NCBI GenBank assembly: GCA_025355875.1
Contig: JANXYV010000152.1
Span: forward strand, 1 to 45,838
Length of the DNA stretch: 45,838 bases
Source: Prolixibacteraceae bacterium
GTDB lineage: Bacteria; Bacteroidota; Bacteroidia; Bacteroidales; Prolixibacteraceae
Direction: 5' to 3'
Shown here: piece by piece, positions 1 to 8,039 of the stretch
Numbering within the stretch: position 1 is the first letter of the stretch
How the letters are laid out: each line of letters opens with the position of its first letter
Translations under genes and position numbers: made by a program
Notes under the pieces: generated by a model
The model's database searches: none
What the model was told of the DNA's origin: nothing
What the model saw: only the letters and a program-made list of their open reading frames with translations

Positions 1-132
1 ATACTAAGCCTTAATATTAAAAATGTAGAAACCAGAAACTACTTGAAAAACGGGCCTGCCCTGTTCAGGCATCATTAACAGGGGCGTTTCCGAAAAGCCT
101 TATGAGTAGGACAATTCTTAAAACCTTAAAAA
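1..132. other. Leader region before the first gene
   Basis: No gene is visible in these bases. The only structure seen is a weak hairpin: GCCCTGTT (58-65) can pair with AACAGGGGC (77-85) with one bulge, and GCCTG/CAGGC lies partly inside it. It could be the end of an upstream transcript or part of the leader of the gene at 133. No clear TAnnTTTG promoter box is present. Confidence 0.3.
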
Positions 133-1662
133 ATGAAAAAACTACTACTCTTCGTGATTCTTGCATTATCAATTAATGCGTTTGCACAAAGCAATCAACC
201 TGCCCTTCACCCTAAACATTCAACCCTAAATTCGAAGGAAAATGCTGATGTCAGGATGATGGATGTTTTATCGAAAAAATCCGGGATGAATCTGTTGCAA
301 TCTATCCAGTTTCCAATGGAAACGGAACTCTCCTCATTCCAAAAGTTGGATAGTCTCTATACGTGGAATTGGGATCAAGGCATCACAGGATGGAAGCTTA
401 AATCAAAAATAGCCCAAGTTAAATACAATGCCAGTAATTATGTGATAAGCTATAAAGAGCAAAGCCTAAACGGCAGCGACTGGGTCGATACCCTCCAATA
501 TGCCTATACATACAATGCACATAATGATTGGTTAACATTAACAATGCAAAGATGGAGCGGCTATGCCTGGGTTAACGCAATACAACAAGTCCAGACATTC
601 GATATAAACTTTAAAGGGACAAGTATTGCGTATCAAAATTGGAATGGCAGCGCATGGGTAGATTACTCAGCGACCATCAATACATATGTAAATAATAACC
701 TGACAAGTACCGTAAGGCAATCGGACGGAGTGAATACCTCAAAATATATGTGGGAATATGATCTGCAAAATAATAGGAAAAGTGAAGTATCCCAAATGTG
801 GAATGCAGGCAATTGGGAAAATAAAACAAAATCCAACTTTATCTATGATACAAATAAAAATATTGTCAGTGATACGAGCAAAATCTGGAATTCCACCACA
901 AGTGCTTGGGAAAGTAAATCCGTATACATTTATACCTACAATTCGAAAAATAAGCAATTATCTGAAACAGATTATAATTGGAACATCTATGGTGGTATAG
1001 GCCAATGGGAAAATGACTCAAGGTTAACCTTCAAATACGATATAAATGATAATATTACTGAGAGAATTTGGGCACATTGGGATGGCAGCAACTGGAATGA
1101 TTCCTCGCGACAAACATATACTTACGATCCGAATAACAATAAGACAGGAGAATTAGATGCGGATTACGACGGAACCCAATGGGTGAATTCATGGCGGGCG
1201 ATCTATACCTACGATGCAAAAAACAATGCAACAAGTACATTGAACCAAAATTGGAACGGGTCATCCTGGTTGAATGCTTATCTTGACCTGACTGCTTATG
1301 ATGCAAATAGTGTCGAAAAGGCCTATTCTTCTAAATTCTGGTATGATAACGGTACCCAAATTGAGATTTCAGGTGATAGTATTAACTATTATTTCCATAC
1401 GGTGGTTGGAATATCTGACTTTTTGGAGGTAGGCTTAAGTGTTTATCCCAATCCAACTGATGGGATGTTTACAATAAGCAGCAATAGTGCTGTTAGTGCC
1501 ATTGAAATTTACAATCTTTCCGGGAAACGGGTTTACTCTGATTATAATTTCAGCCGACAAACTTCGAAGAAAATAGATTTATCAAGCTCTGCAAAAGGGA
1601 TCTATCTGGTAAAAATTAGTAACGGAACGAAAAGTTTCAGCAGAAAAGTTGTAGTTCAGTAA
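133..1662 (+). CDS. T9SS-secreted protein made of 29-residue W-N-G repeats
   Basis: Secreted repeat protein of unknown function. A signal peptide covers about residues 1-19 (ending AFAQ). Residues 98-421 form about eleven tandem units. Most are exactly 29 residues long, start with Y-D or Y-N and have a W-N-G-x-x-W core; unit 4 is short (24) and units 6, 7 and 11 are longer (31, 33, 33). The layout recalls YD/RHS-type repeats, but I cannot assign the family. From about residue 437 (VYPNPTDGMF) to the end (KVVVQ) there is a type A T9SS sorting domain, which in known systems directs passage across the outer membrane and surface attachment. A spot count of one line (961-1020) gives 22 of 60 G+C. 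It stands apart from the next gene by 166 bases that contain a long hairpin. Confidence 0.85.
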   Translation: MKKLLLFVILALSINAFAQSNQPALHPKHSTLNSKENADVRMMDVLSKKSGMNLLQSIQFPMETELSSFQKLDSLYTWNWDQGITGWKLKSKIAQVKYNASNYVISYKEQSLNGSDWVDTLQYAYTYNAHNDWLTLTMQRWSGYAWVNAIQQVQTFDINFKGTSIAYQNWNGSAWVDYSATINTYVNNNLTSTVRQSDGVNTSKYMWEYDLQNNRKSEVSQMWNAGNWENKTKSNFIYDTNKNIVSDTSKIWNSTTSAWESKSVYIYTYNSKNKQLSETDYNWNIYGGIGQWENDSRLTFKYDINDNITERIWAHWDGSNWNDSSRQTYTYDPNNNKTGELDADYDGTQWVNSWRAIYTYDAKNNATSTLNQNWNGSSWLNAYLDLTAYDANSVEKAYSSKFWYDNGTQIEISGDSINYYFHTVVGISDFLEVGLSVYPNPTDGMFTISSNSAVSAIEIYNLSGKRVYSDYNFSRQTSKKIDLSSSAKGIYLVKISNGTKSFSRKVVVQ

Positions 1663-1752
1663 AAATGGGTGAGAGTCAACCTGTCGCACCCAACGATACA
1701 CCTGTAAACAAGGCGCTGAACTGCAGGGTTGAATTTATCAAGCAGTAAAATC

Positions 1753-1797
1753 TTTGAGAAGGCAGGCGCTCTATTTTGGAGAACCTACCTTCTCAAA
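1753..1797 (+). terminator. Long hairpin between first and second genes
   Basis: Arms 1753-1766 and 1784-1797 pair over 14 bases with one mismatch (TTTGAGAAGG on the left, CCTTCTCAAA on the right), with a 17-base loop. The 3' side runs into A-rich and then T-rich sequence (TTTTTTAA at 1803-1810). It could terminate the first gene or be a leader element of the gene starting at 1829. No strict U-tract follows directly, so the terminator call is tentative. Confidence 0.45.
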
Positions 1798-1828
1798 AAC
1801 GTCTTTTTTAATCCTTAAATCGAAAGAA

Positions 1829-2866
1829 ATGAAGACAAGTCTGATCACATGCTTATTGTGTTGCCTGTTTTGTTTTTCAAATGCCCAAACCATGCCTGAG
1901 ACATTCATGGGGATGTTGCCAAGTCCTCCCGGAGGAATTTGTAGCGAAGGTGAAAATGATGCTAAATCGACTTTTATTGAGAAGGTTGGTGAGGTTCGGG
2001 CAAAACTGAACGACGAAATTTCGCGAAGAACGGAGAAAATTGAAAACCACATGGAAGCCAACAAGGAAAAAATGGCGCAACACGCAATGGCTCGCACAGG
2101 CGTGTCGCCCGAGTTGATGCAACAAATGATGGCTCTGGAAAAAGCAAGCAAAGGCGCCACCGGCGATCAGGCGAAAGCTTATAAGGAACAGAAAAAAGCA
2201 TTGGCTGATCAGATGATGCAGCAAAGCACAAACATTTCGATGGCCGAAATGGAAAACCTGAAAAATATGGACAAAGCCGGAAAGACCGCATGGGCTGAAG
2301 CTTATGCCACCGAAAAAAAAGCGGAAGTGATGGCCGACCCCAAAGCCTATCAGGACAAAAACGCAAAAATGATGAAAGATTATAAACTGGTTGAAAAACA
2401 AAGGCTGCTGGCTGATAGTTTGGGGGCCCAGATGGTCAAATTCGGAAAGCAAATTCAGGATCTGGAAACCAGCCAGGAAGCAATTGCTATGCAAACTCAA
2501 ATCGCTGAAAAGGAAGCCAAATTGAATGAAGAATATAAGAAGGATAACAGACAGAATGATAATGAAATAAAGTCTTTAAGCAATTCGATCAGAAATGCCC
2601 AGATCAGTTACTGCAACATGCAAAGCCCAAAGTACCTGAACATTTTGTCGAGGTACAAAACCTTTGTGCAAGCCTCGCTTACGCCCTATTACCGGCTCGA
2701 AAAGCTGACCAATCAGGTCAATGCCATCCAAACCGGTGTTGAAATAAATACGGAGCTCGGAATGATGGGGCTTCAGGCAATCAGCTCTTATTTGGGCCGG
2801 TTAAGCGATGTTTACCGATACAACCATATCAATCCGGAATATGTGGGTTATATAGGCGCTGAGTAA
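1829..2866 (+). CDS. Secreted coiled-coil protein, unknown function
   Basis: Protein of 345 residues, not recognised. The ATG at 1829 was chosen because it begins directly with a signal peptide (MKTSLITCLLCCLF, cleavage after SNAQ); an in-frame TTG at 1754 would only add an unlikely N-terminal extension that covers a hairpin. The middle (about residues 40-250) is very rich in K, E, A, Q and M with no prolines over long stretches, as expected of a long helical coiled coil. The last third is more hydrophobic and ends in G-Y-I-G-A-E. It is the first gene of a run of same-strand genes for exported proteins, 42 bases before the LRR gene. It probably acts in the periplasm or at the outer membrane; a structural or scaffold role would be a guess. 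Confidence 0.75.
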   Translation: MKTSLITCLLCCLFCFSNAQTMPETFMGMLPSPPGGICSEGENDAKSTFIEKVGEVRAKLNDEISRRTEKIENHMEANKEKMAQHAMARTGVSPELMQQMMALEKASKGATGDQAKAYKEQKKALADQMMQQSTNISMAEMENLKNMDKAGKTAWAEAYATEKKAEVMADPKAYQDKNAKMMKDYKLVEKQRLLADSLGAQMVKFGKQIQDLETSQEAIAMQTQIAEKEAKLNEEYKKDNRQNDNEIKSLSNSIRNAQISYCNMQSPKYLNILSRYKTFVQASLTPYYRLEKLTNQVNAIQTGVEINTELGMMGLQAISSYLGRLSDVYRYNHINPEYVGYIGAE

Positions 2867-2908
2867 GATAGATCGATATTATGGGTTCATCCATTTAATA
2901 CCAACTCA

Positions 2909-3814
2909 ATGAAACAAATTCAAATCCTGTTTCTTTTTCTGGTTATCTGCTTTTCGGTTGTGGCCCAAAACACAGGCAACGATGCAGCTTCCATTCGCGC
3001 CCAAATATCGGCCATCCGGAAAAGCACAAACTGGAGCGATGCGGCAGCAGCTAAAACAGCCAATGCCAAAATTCAGGAACTGGCTGGTAAATTAACACAG
3101 GCGCTTCGTCAGGGTAAACCACAAACCCCACCACCGGGGAGTGAAGGCATAAAACCCGAGGAAGCAGCAAAAATCCAGCAGGACAACGACGATTACAGCA
3201 ACAAGTTGTGGAACCAGATGATGAAAATCGTCAGCGAAGGAGGAAAAGGAAAATGGGATTTAGCCGAACCACTGCGCGAAGAAATTGTGGAGGAATACAA
3301 GGAAGACGAATCGCTGAAAGTGGCATGCCCTGAATTTTTGGAGGAGATGACCTATCTGTGCATTAATATGTCGATGCCCGGAGTACAGATGGTCATCGAC
3401 CAGATGGAAAATTACAAATCAATAAAAATACTGGTGATTACCGGGGGAAAGGCCGGAGCGCCAGTCGATCTTGAAACGATTATTGCCAAAGCTGCCAACT
3501 ATCCTTTACAGCAGTTGTGTATCATCAATTTCAGGAATTTTGTAACAAACATTCCGAAATCTGTTGGTAATTTTCCGAAACTGACAAGTTTGATGCTTTA
3601 TAATAATCAGATCAGGCAATTGCCTCCCGAACTAAGTTCACTCAATTCCCTCAAAAAATTTTGTGTGGACATTAATCCACTTGTTTCGTTAACACCCACC
3701 ATTGACAAACTGAACAAGCTTGATACACTTGGGATAGCCAAAACACAAATCACTGAAGCTGAGATCAACCGAATAAAACTAGAGTTGCCAAATTGTAAAA
3801 TCTTACTCAAATGA
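2909..3814 (+). CDS. Secreted leucine-rich-repeat protein
   Basis: Protein of 301 residues with a signal peptide at about 1-19 (ending SVVAQ). Residues 30-130 are helical and charged. From about residue 160 to 300 there are four to five leucine-rich repeats of the L-x-x-L-x-L-x-x-N-x-I kind (for example LTSLMLYNNQIRQLPPEL), the fold normally used for protein-protein contact. No sorting domain or lipobox is seen, so it is predicted to be periplasmic. Its stop overlaps the next ATG by 4 bases (ATGA at 3811), so translation of the two is likely coupled. Which partner the repeats bind is unknown; the neighbouring exported proteins are natural candidates. Confidence 0.8.
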   Translation: MKQIQILFLFLVICFSVVAQNTGNDAASIRAQISAIRKSTNWSDAAAAKTANAKIQELAGKLTQALRQGKPQTPPPGSEGIKPEEAAKIQQDNDDYSNKLWNQMMKIVSEGGKGKWDLAEPLREEIVEEYKEDESLKVACPEFLEEMTYLCINMSMPGVQMVIDQMENYKSIKILVITGGKAGAPVDLETIIAKAANYPLQQLCIINFRNFVTNIPKSVGNFPKLTSLMLYNNQIRQLPPELSSLNSLKKFCVDINPLVSLTPTIDKLNKLDTLGIAKTQITEAEINRIKLELPNCKILLK

Positions 3815-4950
3815 GAAAGGTAATTTCGATAGTTTTTCTCTTGCTGTTTTCAGGAACAATTCTTACTAAGGCAGCAAACAAGAAATTTTTTATAACCACA
3901 TCGGGGAACAACAAAGAGGCAGGCGCTTATTTGCCCTATTTCGAATCAAGAGTGTTCAATGAACTGAAAAAGAACTTTCCCTGTGCAGAAATCAATAGCC
4001 TTTCGTCTGTGGCCTCACTTCTTGATTTTGAACGCCAAAAACAACTTTTAGGAGCAGGCGACGATGAAGCTTTAAACAACATTGCACAGTCCATCGGCTG
4101 CGATTATCTGGTTTGCCTGAAAGTAAATGTCTATGGAGGAACTGCTGTAATTGACGCCTTTTGTGCGGATTCCAGAAAAGCAAAAGTAATTTCAAGAGCA
4201 GCCTCGAGCGTTCCTCATGGCGATGCAGGAGTTGATGCAGTAATAAAAGTTGCTCAGGAAGTGGTTGATGGATTAAAAAATATTGAGATATGCGCTTTCG
4301 TTGGGCCGGTTTCAATAACCATAAATTCCGATCTGGATTCTACCCATGTTGAAGATTACGGCGTTTACTGCAACGAAAGCGACCAGCGGTATCACAAGGA
4401 AACGGTCATCAAAAACCACACTTTCAGCGATTGGAAACTTCAGCGTAAAGGCATTCCGTGGACCGATGGAACCATGACTTTTTACACGGATGAACTATCG
4501 AAAACAATCGAAGAAGATGGCTGCCACAAATGTAAATCGGGGAAACGCGAAGGTGGATTGGTCACCACGATTACAAGTTCGATGAAGGCAAAAGGTATTG
4601 GCATCTCTCACGATAGCTTTCGTGAAGGCAAATCTCAGGACGACACCCGCATTGAACTCAATTTTTTGGAAAATGGCCAATACCTGGTTGTTGCAAAAGG
4701 AACTTCGCAGGCGGTCACTGGCGAAGACAAAGTGCTTACTCAGGCTGAAGGAACTTGCGATAATCAGCCCCGGGAAACCAAGATTGTTCCGAGGGATATC
4801 AGAATTCCGCTGCGGGTAATCTTTGGACCTTATTCAGGTAAAACATCCGATAAATTCCTTCAGGAAAAGGATACCAAAGTAGTAAAAGATCCGTCAACGA
4901 ATGAAAAACAGACCATAACCATTGATTTTAACCTTCAACAAAAAGACTGA
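3811..4950 (+). CDS. Exported protein with a possible CsgG/TolB-N-like domain
   Basis: Protein of 379 residues with an N-terminal signal peptide (about 1-21, ending LTKAA). Residues about 25-160 alternate helices and strands around a segment with I-G-C-D-Y-L-V-C-L-K, followed by further strands and a helix. This pattern resembles the TolB-N/CsgG-type fold, in which the phrase 'G.dyli.g.v' is typical; this is an inference from pattern, not a confident family call. The second half (about 165-379) is a cysteine-containing, beta-rich region that includes C-H-K-C, and it is not recognised. It overlaps the LRR gene by 4 bases upstream and the MORN-variant gene by 1 base downstream (TGATG), so the three are very likely one translationally coupled unit. 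Confidence 0.7.
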   Translation: MRKVISIVFLLLFSGTILTKAANKKFFITTSGNNKEAGAYLPYFESRVFNELKKNFPCAEINSLSSVASLLDFERQKQLLGAGDDEALNNIAQSIGCDYLVCLKVNVYGGTAVIDAFCADSRKAKVISRAASSVPHGDAGVDAVIKVAQEVVDGLKNIEICAFVGPVSITINSDLDSTHVEDYGVYCNESDQRYHKETVIKNHTFSDWKLQRKGIPWTDGTMTFYTDELSKTIEEDGCHKCKSGKREGGLVTTITSSMKAKGIGISHDSFREGKSQDDTRIELNFLENGQYLVVAKGTSQAVTGEDKVLTQAEGTCDNQPRETKIVPRDIRIPLRVIFGPYSGKTSDKFLQEKDTKVVKDPSTNEKQTITIDFNLQQKD

Positions 4951-5588
4951 TGGAAACAAAATATACCTTCATCATTGGTTTATTTCTGATGTTAACTTCA
5001 TCGACATTCTCCCGTGAACTCCCGTTGCCAGATGAAATACGGGTAACTTTTGCTACAAGTTCAAGCGTTTTGGAACAAGATAACGATCCGTTGAATGGCC
5101 CTAAAAAAAAGTATTATCCCAATGGCAAAATCATGAATGAGTATAGCCTCAAGGATGGTAAACTCGATGGTTCTTATAAAACCTACAATGAATCGGGACA
5201 TTTGTTAACTGATCAAAATTTTCGGGATGGGATGCCAAACGGTTATTACAGAACGTATTATGAAAATGGTCAGTTGCGCTCCGAGTCAAACATGAAAAAT
5301 GGTCAATTGGATTGTCCATCAAAAGAGTATTACGAAAATGGAAATCTGAAACAAGAAAGTAATTTAACCGGAGAGCCTTTTCAACAAAGTGGTAAAACCA
5401 TCTTGAACTATGAAAATGGCAAACTCTGGAAAGAGATTACTATTTCCGAAGGTAAACTCGTTTTTTCAATTACATACGATAAGGAAGGACGCGTGTCATT
5501 TGAAGAGAAGCCAGGGCAGAGTATTTCGTATTATTATGACCGTGATGGCAAACAACATGTTTCGATCAACGGCGTTTCGCAAGATTAA
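4950..5588 (+). CDS. Secreted MORN-variant (YwqK-like) repeat protein
   Basis: Protein of 212 residues with a signal peptide (about 1-22). Residues 52-175 contain repeated Y-Y-E-N-G-x-L/K units (YYPNGKI, YYENGQLRSE, YYENGNLKQE, NYENGKLWKE), the MORN-variant repeat of the YwqK family. In databases that family is often labelled an antitoxin; here the exported location and lack of a toxin partner argue against that role. These repeats form short beta-hairpins that probably serve as binding surfaces. Its ATG overlaps the upstream stop by one base, which ties it to the two genes before. A 147-base gap follows, holding a G-rich palindromic repeat. Confidence 0.8.
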   Translation: METKYTFIIGLFLMLTSSTFSRELPLPDEIRVTFATSSSVLEQDNDPLNGPKKKYYPNGKIMNEYSLKDGKLDGSYKTYNESGHLLTDQNFRDGMPNGYYRTYYENGQLRSESNMKNGQLDCPSKEYYENGNLKQESNLTGEPFQQSGKTILNYENGKLWKEITISEGKLVFSITYDKEGRVSFEEKPGQSISYYYDRDGKQHVSINGVSQD

Positions 5589-5682
5589 TCATTTTCAGAA
5601 ACAATATTAGATGAACTTCCATGACAAAATTTTGACACACAGGAGGATGATTATAAAACCAAAAATAAAGACATTGCTTTTT

Positions 5683-5721
5683 TAAAGCCTCACCCTTCGG
5701 GGGAGGTTTTGAGGGGGCTTA
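5683..5721 (+). repeat. G-rich palindromic repeat, copy A
   Basis: A short hairpin (CCTCACCCTTCGGGGGAGG) is followed by TTTT and GAGGGGGCTTA. The same layout, hairpin then GAGGGGGCTT, recurs at 20072-20107 (reverse), 20155-20190 and 44107-44145 (reverse). Such G-rich elements are dispersed in Bacteroidota genomes. This copy ends 15 bases before the ATG at 5736 and so lies in the leader of that gene. Confidence 0.7.
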
Positions 5722-5735
5722 AAATTACAAACACA

Positions 5736-6758
5736 ATGAAAACAAAACTGATCATTCTCATCATTCTTACTGTTGGGCTGCGATTAAATGCCCAGGATTA
5801 CCCGCTCATTTTGGATCATCCGGGAACTTTCAAACTCATCGACTGGGGCGTTTACACCCATTACAATTGTGGTTTCACCAAGGCTGAAACTTCGGCCAAT
5901 TATCAGAAAATTATCGGGATTACCGATGTGGTACGCAAAAATCCGGTTCTTGCCGATCAGAAAGGATTTGACTGCGAGACCTACGTGTTTACCCGGAATT
6001 GTCCTGATAAAAATGGTTATGGAATTCCAAGTGAGTTGAGTTTTGGGTTTGAAGATTGGTTTATGAACAAAGGAAAGGAAGGTAAATACAAAGTGGAACC
6101 ACCAAGCTGGAAAATGCAGGTAAACCATTTTGGCGGTTTTACAGGTAGTTCCTGTGGCCTTGGCGCCTCAAAACCTTCAGAAAAACCAAAGGATGGTTTT
6201 AATTTCGAAAAATGGAAAAGCGTGAATGAGAAACTTCAGGAATGCTTCAGTATTCCGGGGCAAAAGGAAGAACTTGGAAATGGGATCGACCGATACGACA
6301 GCGAATTGATTGTAGTTTACAATCCGGAGCGGCCACCCTATTACCTTCCTGTGAAATTCAGGGAATTGGCTGAATGGAAAATCGAATATTGGAAACTCCA
6401 TCCTGATAAGATCCAATCGGATATGATTACAAAAATTCTGGAAGACGAATATGCCAAAATCCCGGAAGCCGAACGCGATGGCTGGGCTTACAATAATACT
6501 TATGACGAACGCCTCCCCATTTTGCATATTACGCCCAGATCCGGTCCGCAGCTGGTTGTTCGTTTAAATCCGGAATACTGGAACAAAAAGCTTCCACGCT
6601 CAGCCATCCAGGTTCTGACTTTTAACCGATTGACCAGTACCAGTATATATACCAATGAAAAAGAAGATTGGCTTAAACACAACGCTGCCGGATACAGTCT
6701 CGACCGGTTTATGGAAGCGTTGGATATTAATACTTTTACCGGATTGATTGAGAAATAG
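5736..6758 (+). CDS. Exported protein, paralogue 1 of an unrecognised 340-residue family
   Basis: Protein of 340 residues with a signal peptide (about 1-20, ending LNAQ). The ATG at 5736 is preferred over an in-frame TTG at 5709 because it starts the signal peptide, and the extension would translate the G-rich repeat. It is a paralogue of the gene at 8040-9062, which has exactly the same length. Shared blocks include NGIDRY, YNPER-x-PY, NP-x-YWNK-x-LPRSAIQ and RF-x-EALDINT near the C-terminus. I do not recognise the family or any catalytic motif. The two copies are separated by a lipocalin-like and a FISUMP gene. Expected location is the periplasm or cell surface. Confidence 0.8.
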   Translation: MKTKLIILIILTVGLRLNAQDYPLILDHPGTFKLIDWGVYTHYNCGFTKAETSANYQKIIGITDVVRKNPVLADQKGFDCETYVFTRNCPDKNGYGIPSELSFGFEDWFMNKGKEGKYKVEPPSWKMQVNHFGGFTGSSCGLGASKPSEKPKDGFNFEKWKSVNEKLQECFSIPGQKEELGNGIDRYDSELIVVYNPERPPYYLPVKFRELAEWKIEYWKLHPDKIQSDMITKILEDEYAKIPEAERDGWAYNNTYDERLPILHITPRSGPQLVVRLNPEYWNKKLPRSAIQVLTFNRLTSTSIYTNEKEDWLKHNAAGYSLDRFMEALDINTFTGLIEK

Positions 6759-6813
6759 GTAAAGAATGTTGGATCAAAAATATATCATATAAATTGATAA
6801 AACACCTTTTACA

Positions 6814-7332
6814 ATGAAACGCACCCAGCTTCCGAAATTAGCAGATTGTTTAGTTTACGCCTGTTTGCTTATTTTTGCCATGGTTTTGTGTTCTCCATTA
6901 TCAATCGCTCAAACTCCGACAAATTTTTCAGGGAAATGGGTTTTTGATCGGTCAAAAAGTGATCCGGGGAAGGGAAGTTCTTTTATGTACGATGATTTAA
7001 TTCGCAATATCATCCAGAATTCGGCATCCATTTCAATTGAGGAAACTGTCAAAATCCCGGGAGGTGAAACTGTTTCAGATACCCAAAAGTTCAGCCTCGA
7101 TGGGAAAGAAACCGTTGAAAAGACCGATATGGGAACCATCAGAAAAATCGCAAAATGGTCGGAAAATAAAGAGATTCTCACTTTGACAACCATCATGCAG
7201 ATAGATTCGAGTGATTACCGCGGTGATTCATCCTACAAACTTTCGGGCGACGGCCTTATATTGACTATTCGATCAGAGTTTATGAATCCCAATGGAGCAT
7301 CTACGGTCATTGAGGTCTTCAATAAAAAATGA
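6814..7332 (+). CDS. Small exported lipocalin-like protein
   Basis: Protein of 172 residues. A long hydrophobic N-terminal segment (about 14-33, ending SIAQ) looks like a signal peptide. The mature part begins with NFSGKWVFDRSKSDPGKG. The G-K-W opening followed by alternating beta strands ending in V-I-E-V-F-N-K-K is typical of small secreted 'SGxW' beta-barrel proteins related to lipocalins. No ligand can be proposed. It lies between the paralogue at 5736-6758 and the FISUMP gene, with 55 and 93 bases on either side, all on the same strand. Confidence 0.65.
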   Translation: MKRTQLPKLADCLVYACLLIFAMVLCSPLSIAQTPTNFSGKWVFDRSKSDPGKGSSFMYDDLIRNIIQNSASISIEETVKIPGGETVSDTQKFSLDGKETVEKTDMGTIRKIAKWSENKEILTLTTIMQIDSSDYRGDSSYKLSGDGLILTIRSEFMNPNGASTVIEVFNKK

Positions 7333-7425
7333 AATCACAACCGGATGATTGGGAACAGATAGCTACAAGTGCAAAAAACCAAAGAGTAACGGACAAAATG
7401 TTTATTCACCTTAAAATTGAGAAAA

Positions 7426-8025
7426 ATGAAAAACAAATCTCTCTTCCTGACGATGGCAGTTTTACTTGCCGGAATGACTTTGCTGGCGCAGGTAACCGGA
7501 ACTTTTACCGATTCGCGCGATGGCAAAGTGTATAAAACCGTAACGATAGGCGCTCAAACCTGGATGGCTGAAAACCTTGCCTTCAAAGCGAAGAGCGGCT
7601 GCTGGGCATACAACAACGATGCTGACAATGTAAAAACCTACGGGTACCTTTATACATGGGAAACCGCGAAAAAAGCATGTCCTGCCGGTTGGCATCTGGC
7701 TTCTAAAGATGAATGGTCAGCATTAGCGACTTTCCTGGGTGGCCAGGAATCGGCGGCCGAAAAATTAAAGGAAGCCGGCACAAATCACTGGATGAAGCCG
7801 GTTTCAGCAGCTACAAATTCATCGGGATTTACCTGCCTTCCGGGAGGTTTCCGAAATGAAAATGGTGACTTCTACAACCTTGGGTTAATGTGCTTCTGTT
7901 GGTGTTCGACAGAACAAGATTCCAAGCAGGCAAATCAGGTAATTATTTACTCTCACACCAAACATGTGGAAATCAGCTATATTGAAAAAAGCAATGGATT
8001 TTCAGCACGTTGCGTTAAAGATTGA
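7426..8025 (+). CDS. Secreted FISUMP-domain protein
   Basis: Protein of 199 residues with a signal peptide (about 1-22, ending LLAQ). The ATG at 7426 was chosen over a TTG at 7417 because the peptide starts there. The mature protein matches the Fibrobacter succinogenes major paralogous (FISUMP) domain from end to end. It has D-G-K-V-Y-K-T-V-T-I-G, Q-T-W-M-A-E-N-L, Y-G-Y-L-Y-T-W-E-T-A, C-P-A-G-W-H-L-A-S, G-G-F-R and a final F-S-A-R-C-V-K-D. The domain is common in surface lipoproteins and secreted proteins of Bacteroidota and Fibrobacter; its biochemical role is not established. The four cysteines are at positions typical of the family. It is 14 bases upstream of the second 340-residue paralogue. 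Confidence 0.9.
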   Translation: MKNKSLFLTMAVLLAGMTLLAQVTGTFTDSRDGKVYKTVTIGAQTWMAENLAFKAKSGCWAYNNDADNVKTYGYLYTWETAKKACPAGWHLASKDEWSALATFLGGQESAAEKLKEAGTNHWMKPVSAATNSSGFTCLPGGFRNENGDFYNLGLMCFCWCSTEQDSKQANQVIIYSHTKHVEISYIEKSNGFSARCVKD

Positions 8026-8039
8026 ATAAAAATAAGGAA

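Noticed and set aside
1877-2500. 207-residue antisense frame within the coiled-coil gene
   Set aside because: Long antisense frames arise from the K/E/A-rich codon pattern of the real gene; the translation is low-complexity F/H/L-rich.
4950-5588. Antitoxin role for the YwqK-like protein
   Set aside because: It has a signal peptide and no toxin partner; the antitoxin label is only a common database name for this repeat.
7329-7535. 68-residue + strand frame starting with an ATGA overlap after the lipocalin-like gene
   Set aside because: It runs more than 100 bases into the FISUMP gene in another frame, has no signal peptide or motif, and the FISUMP signal peptide start at 7426 is much better.
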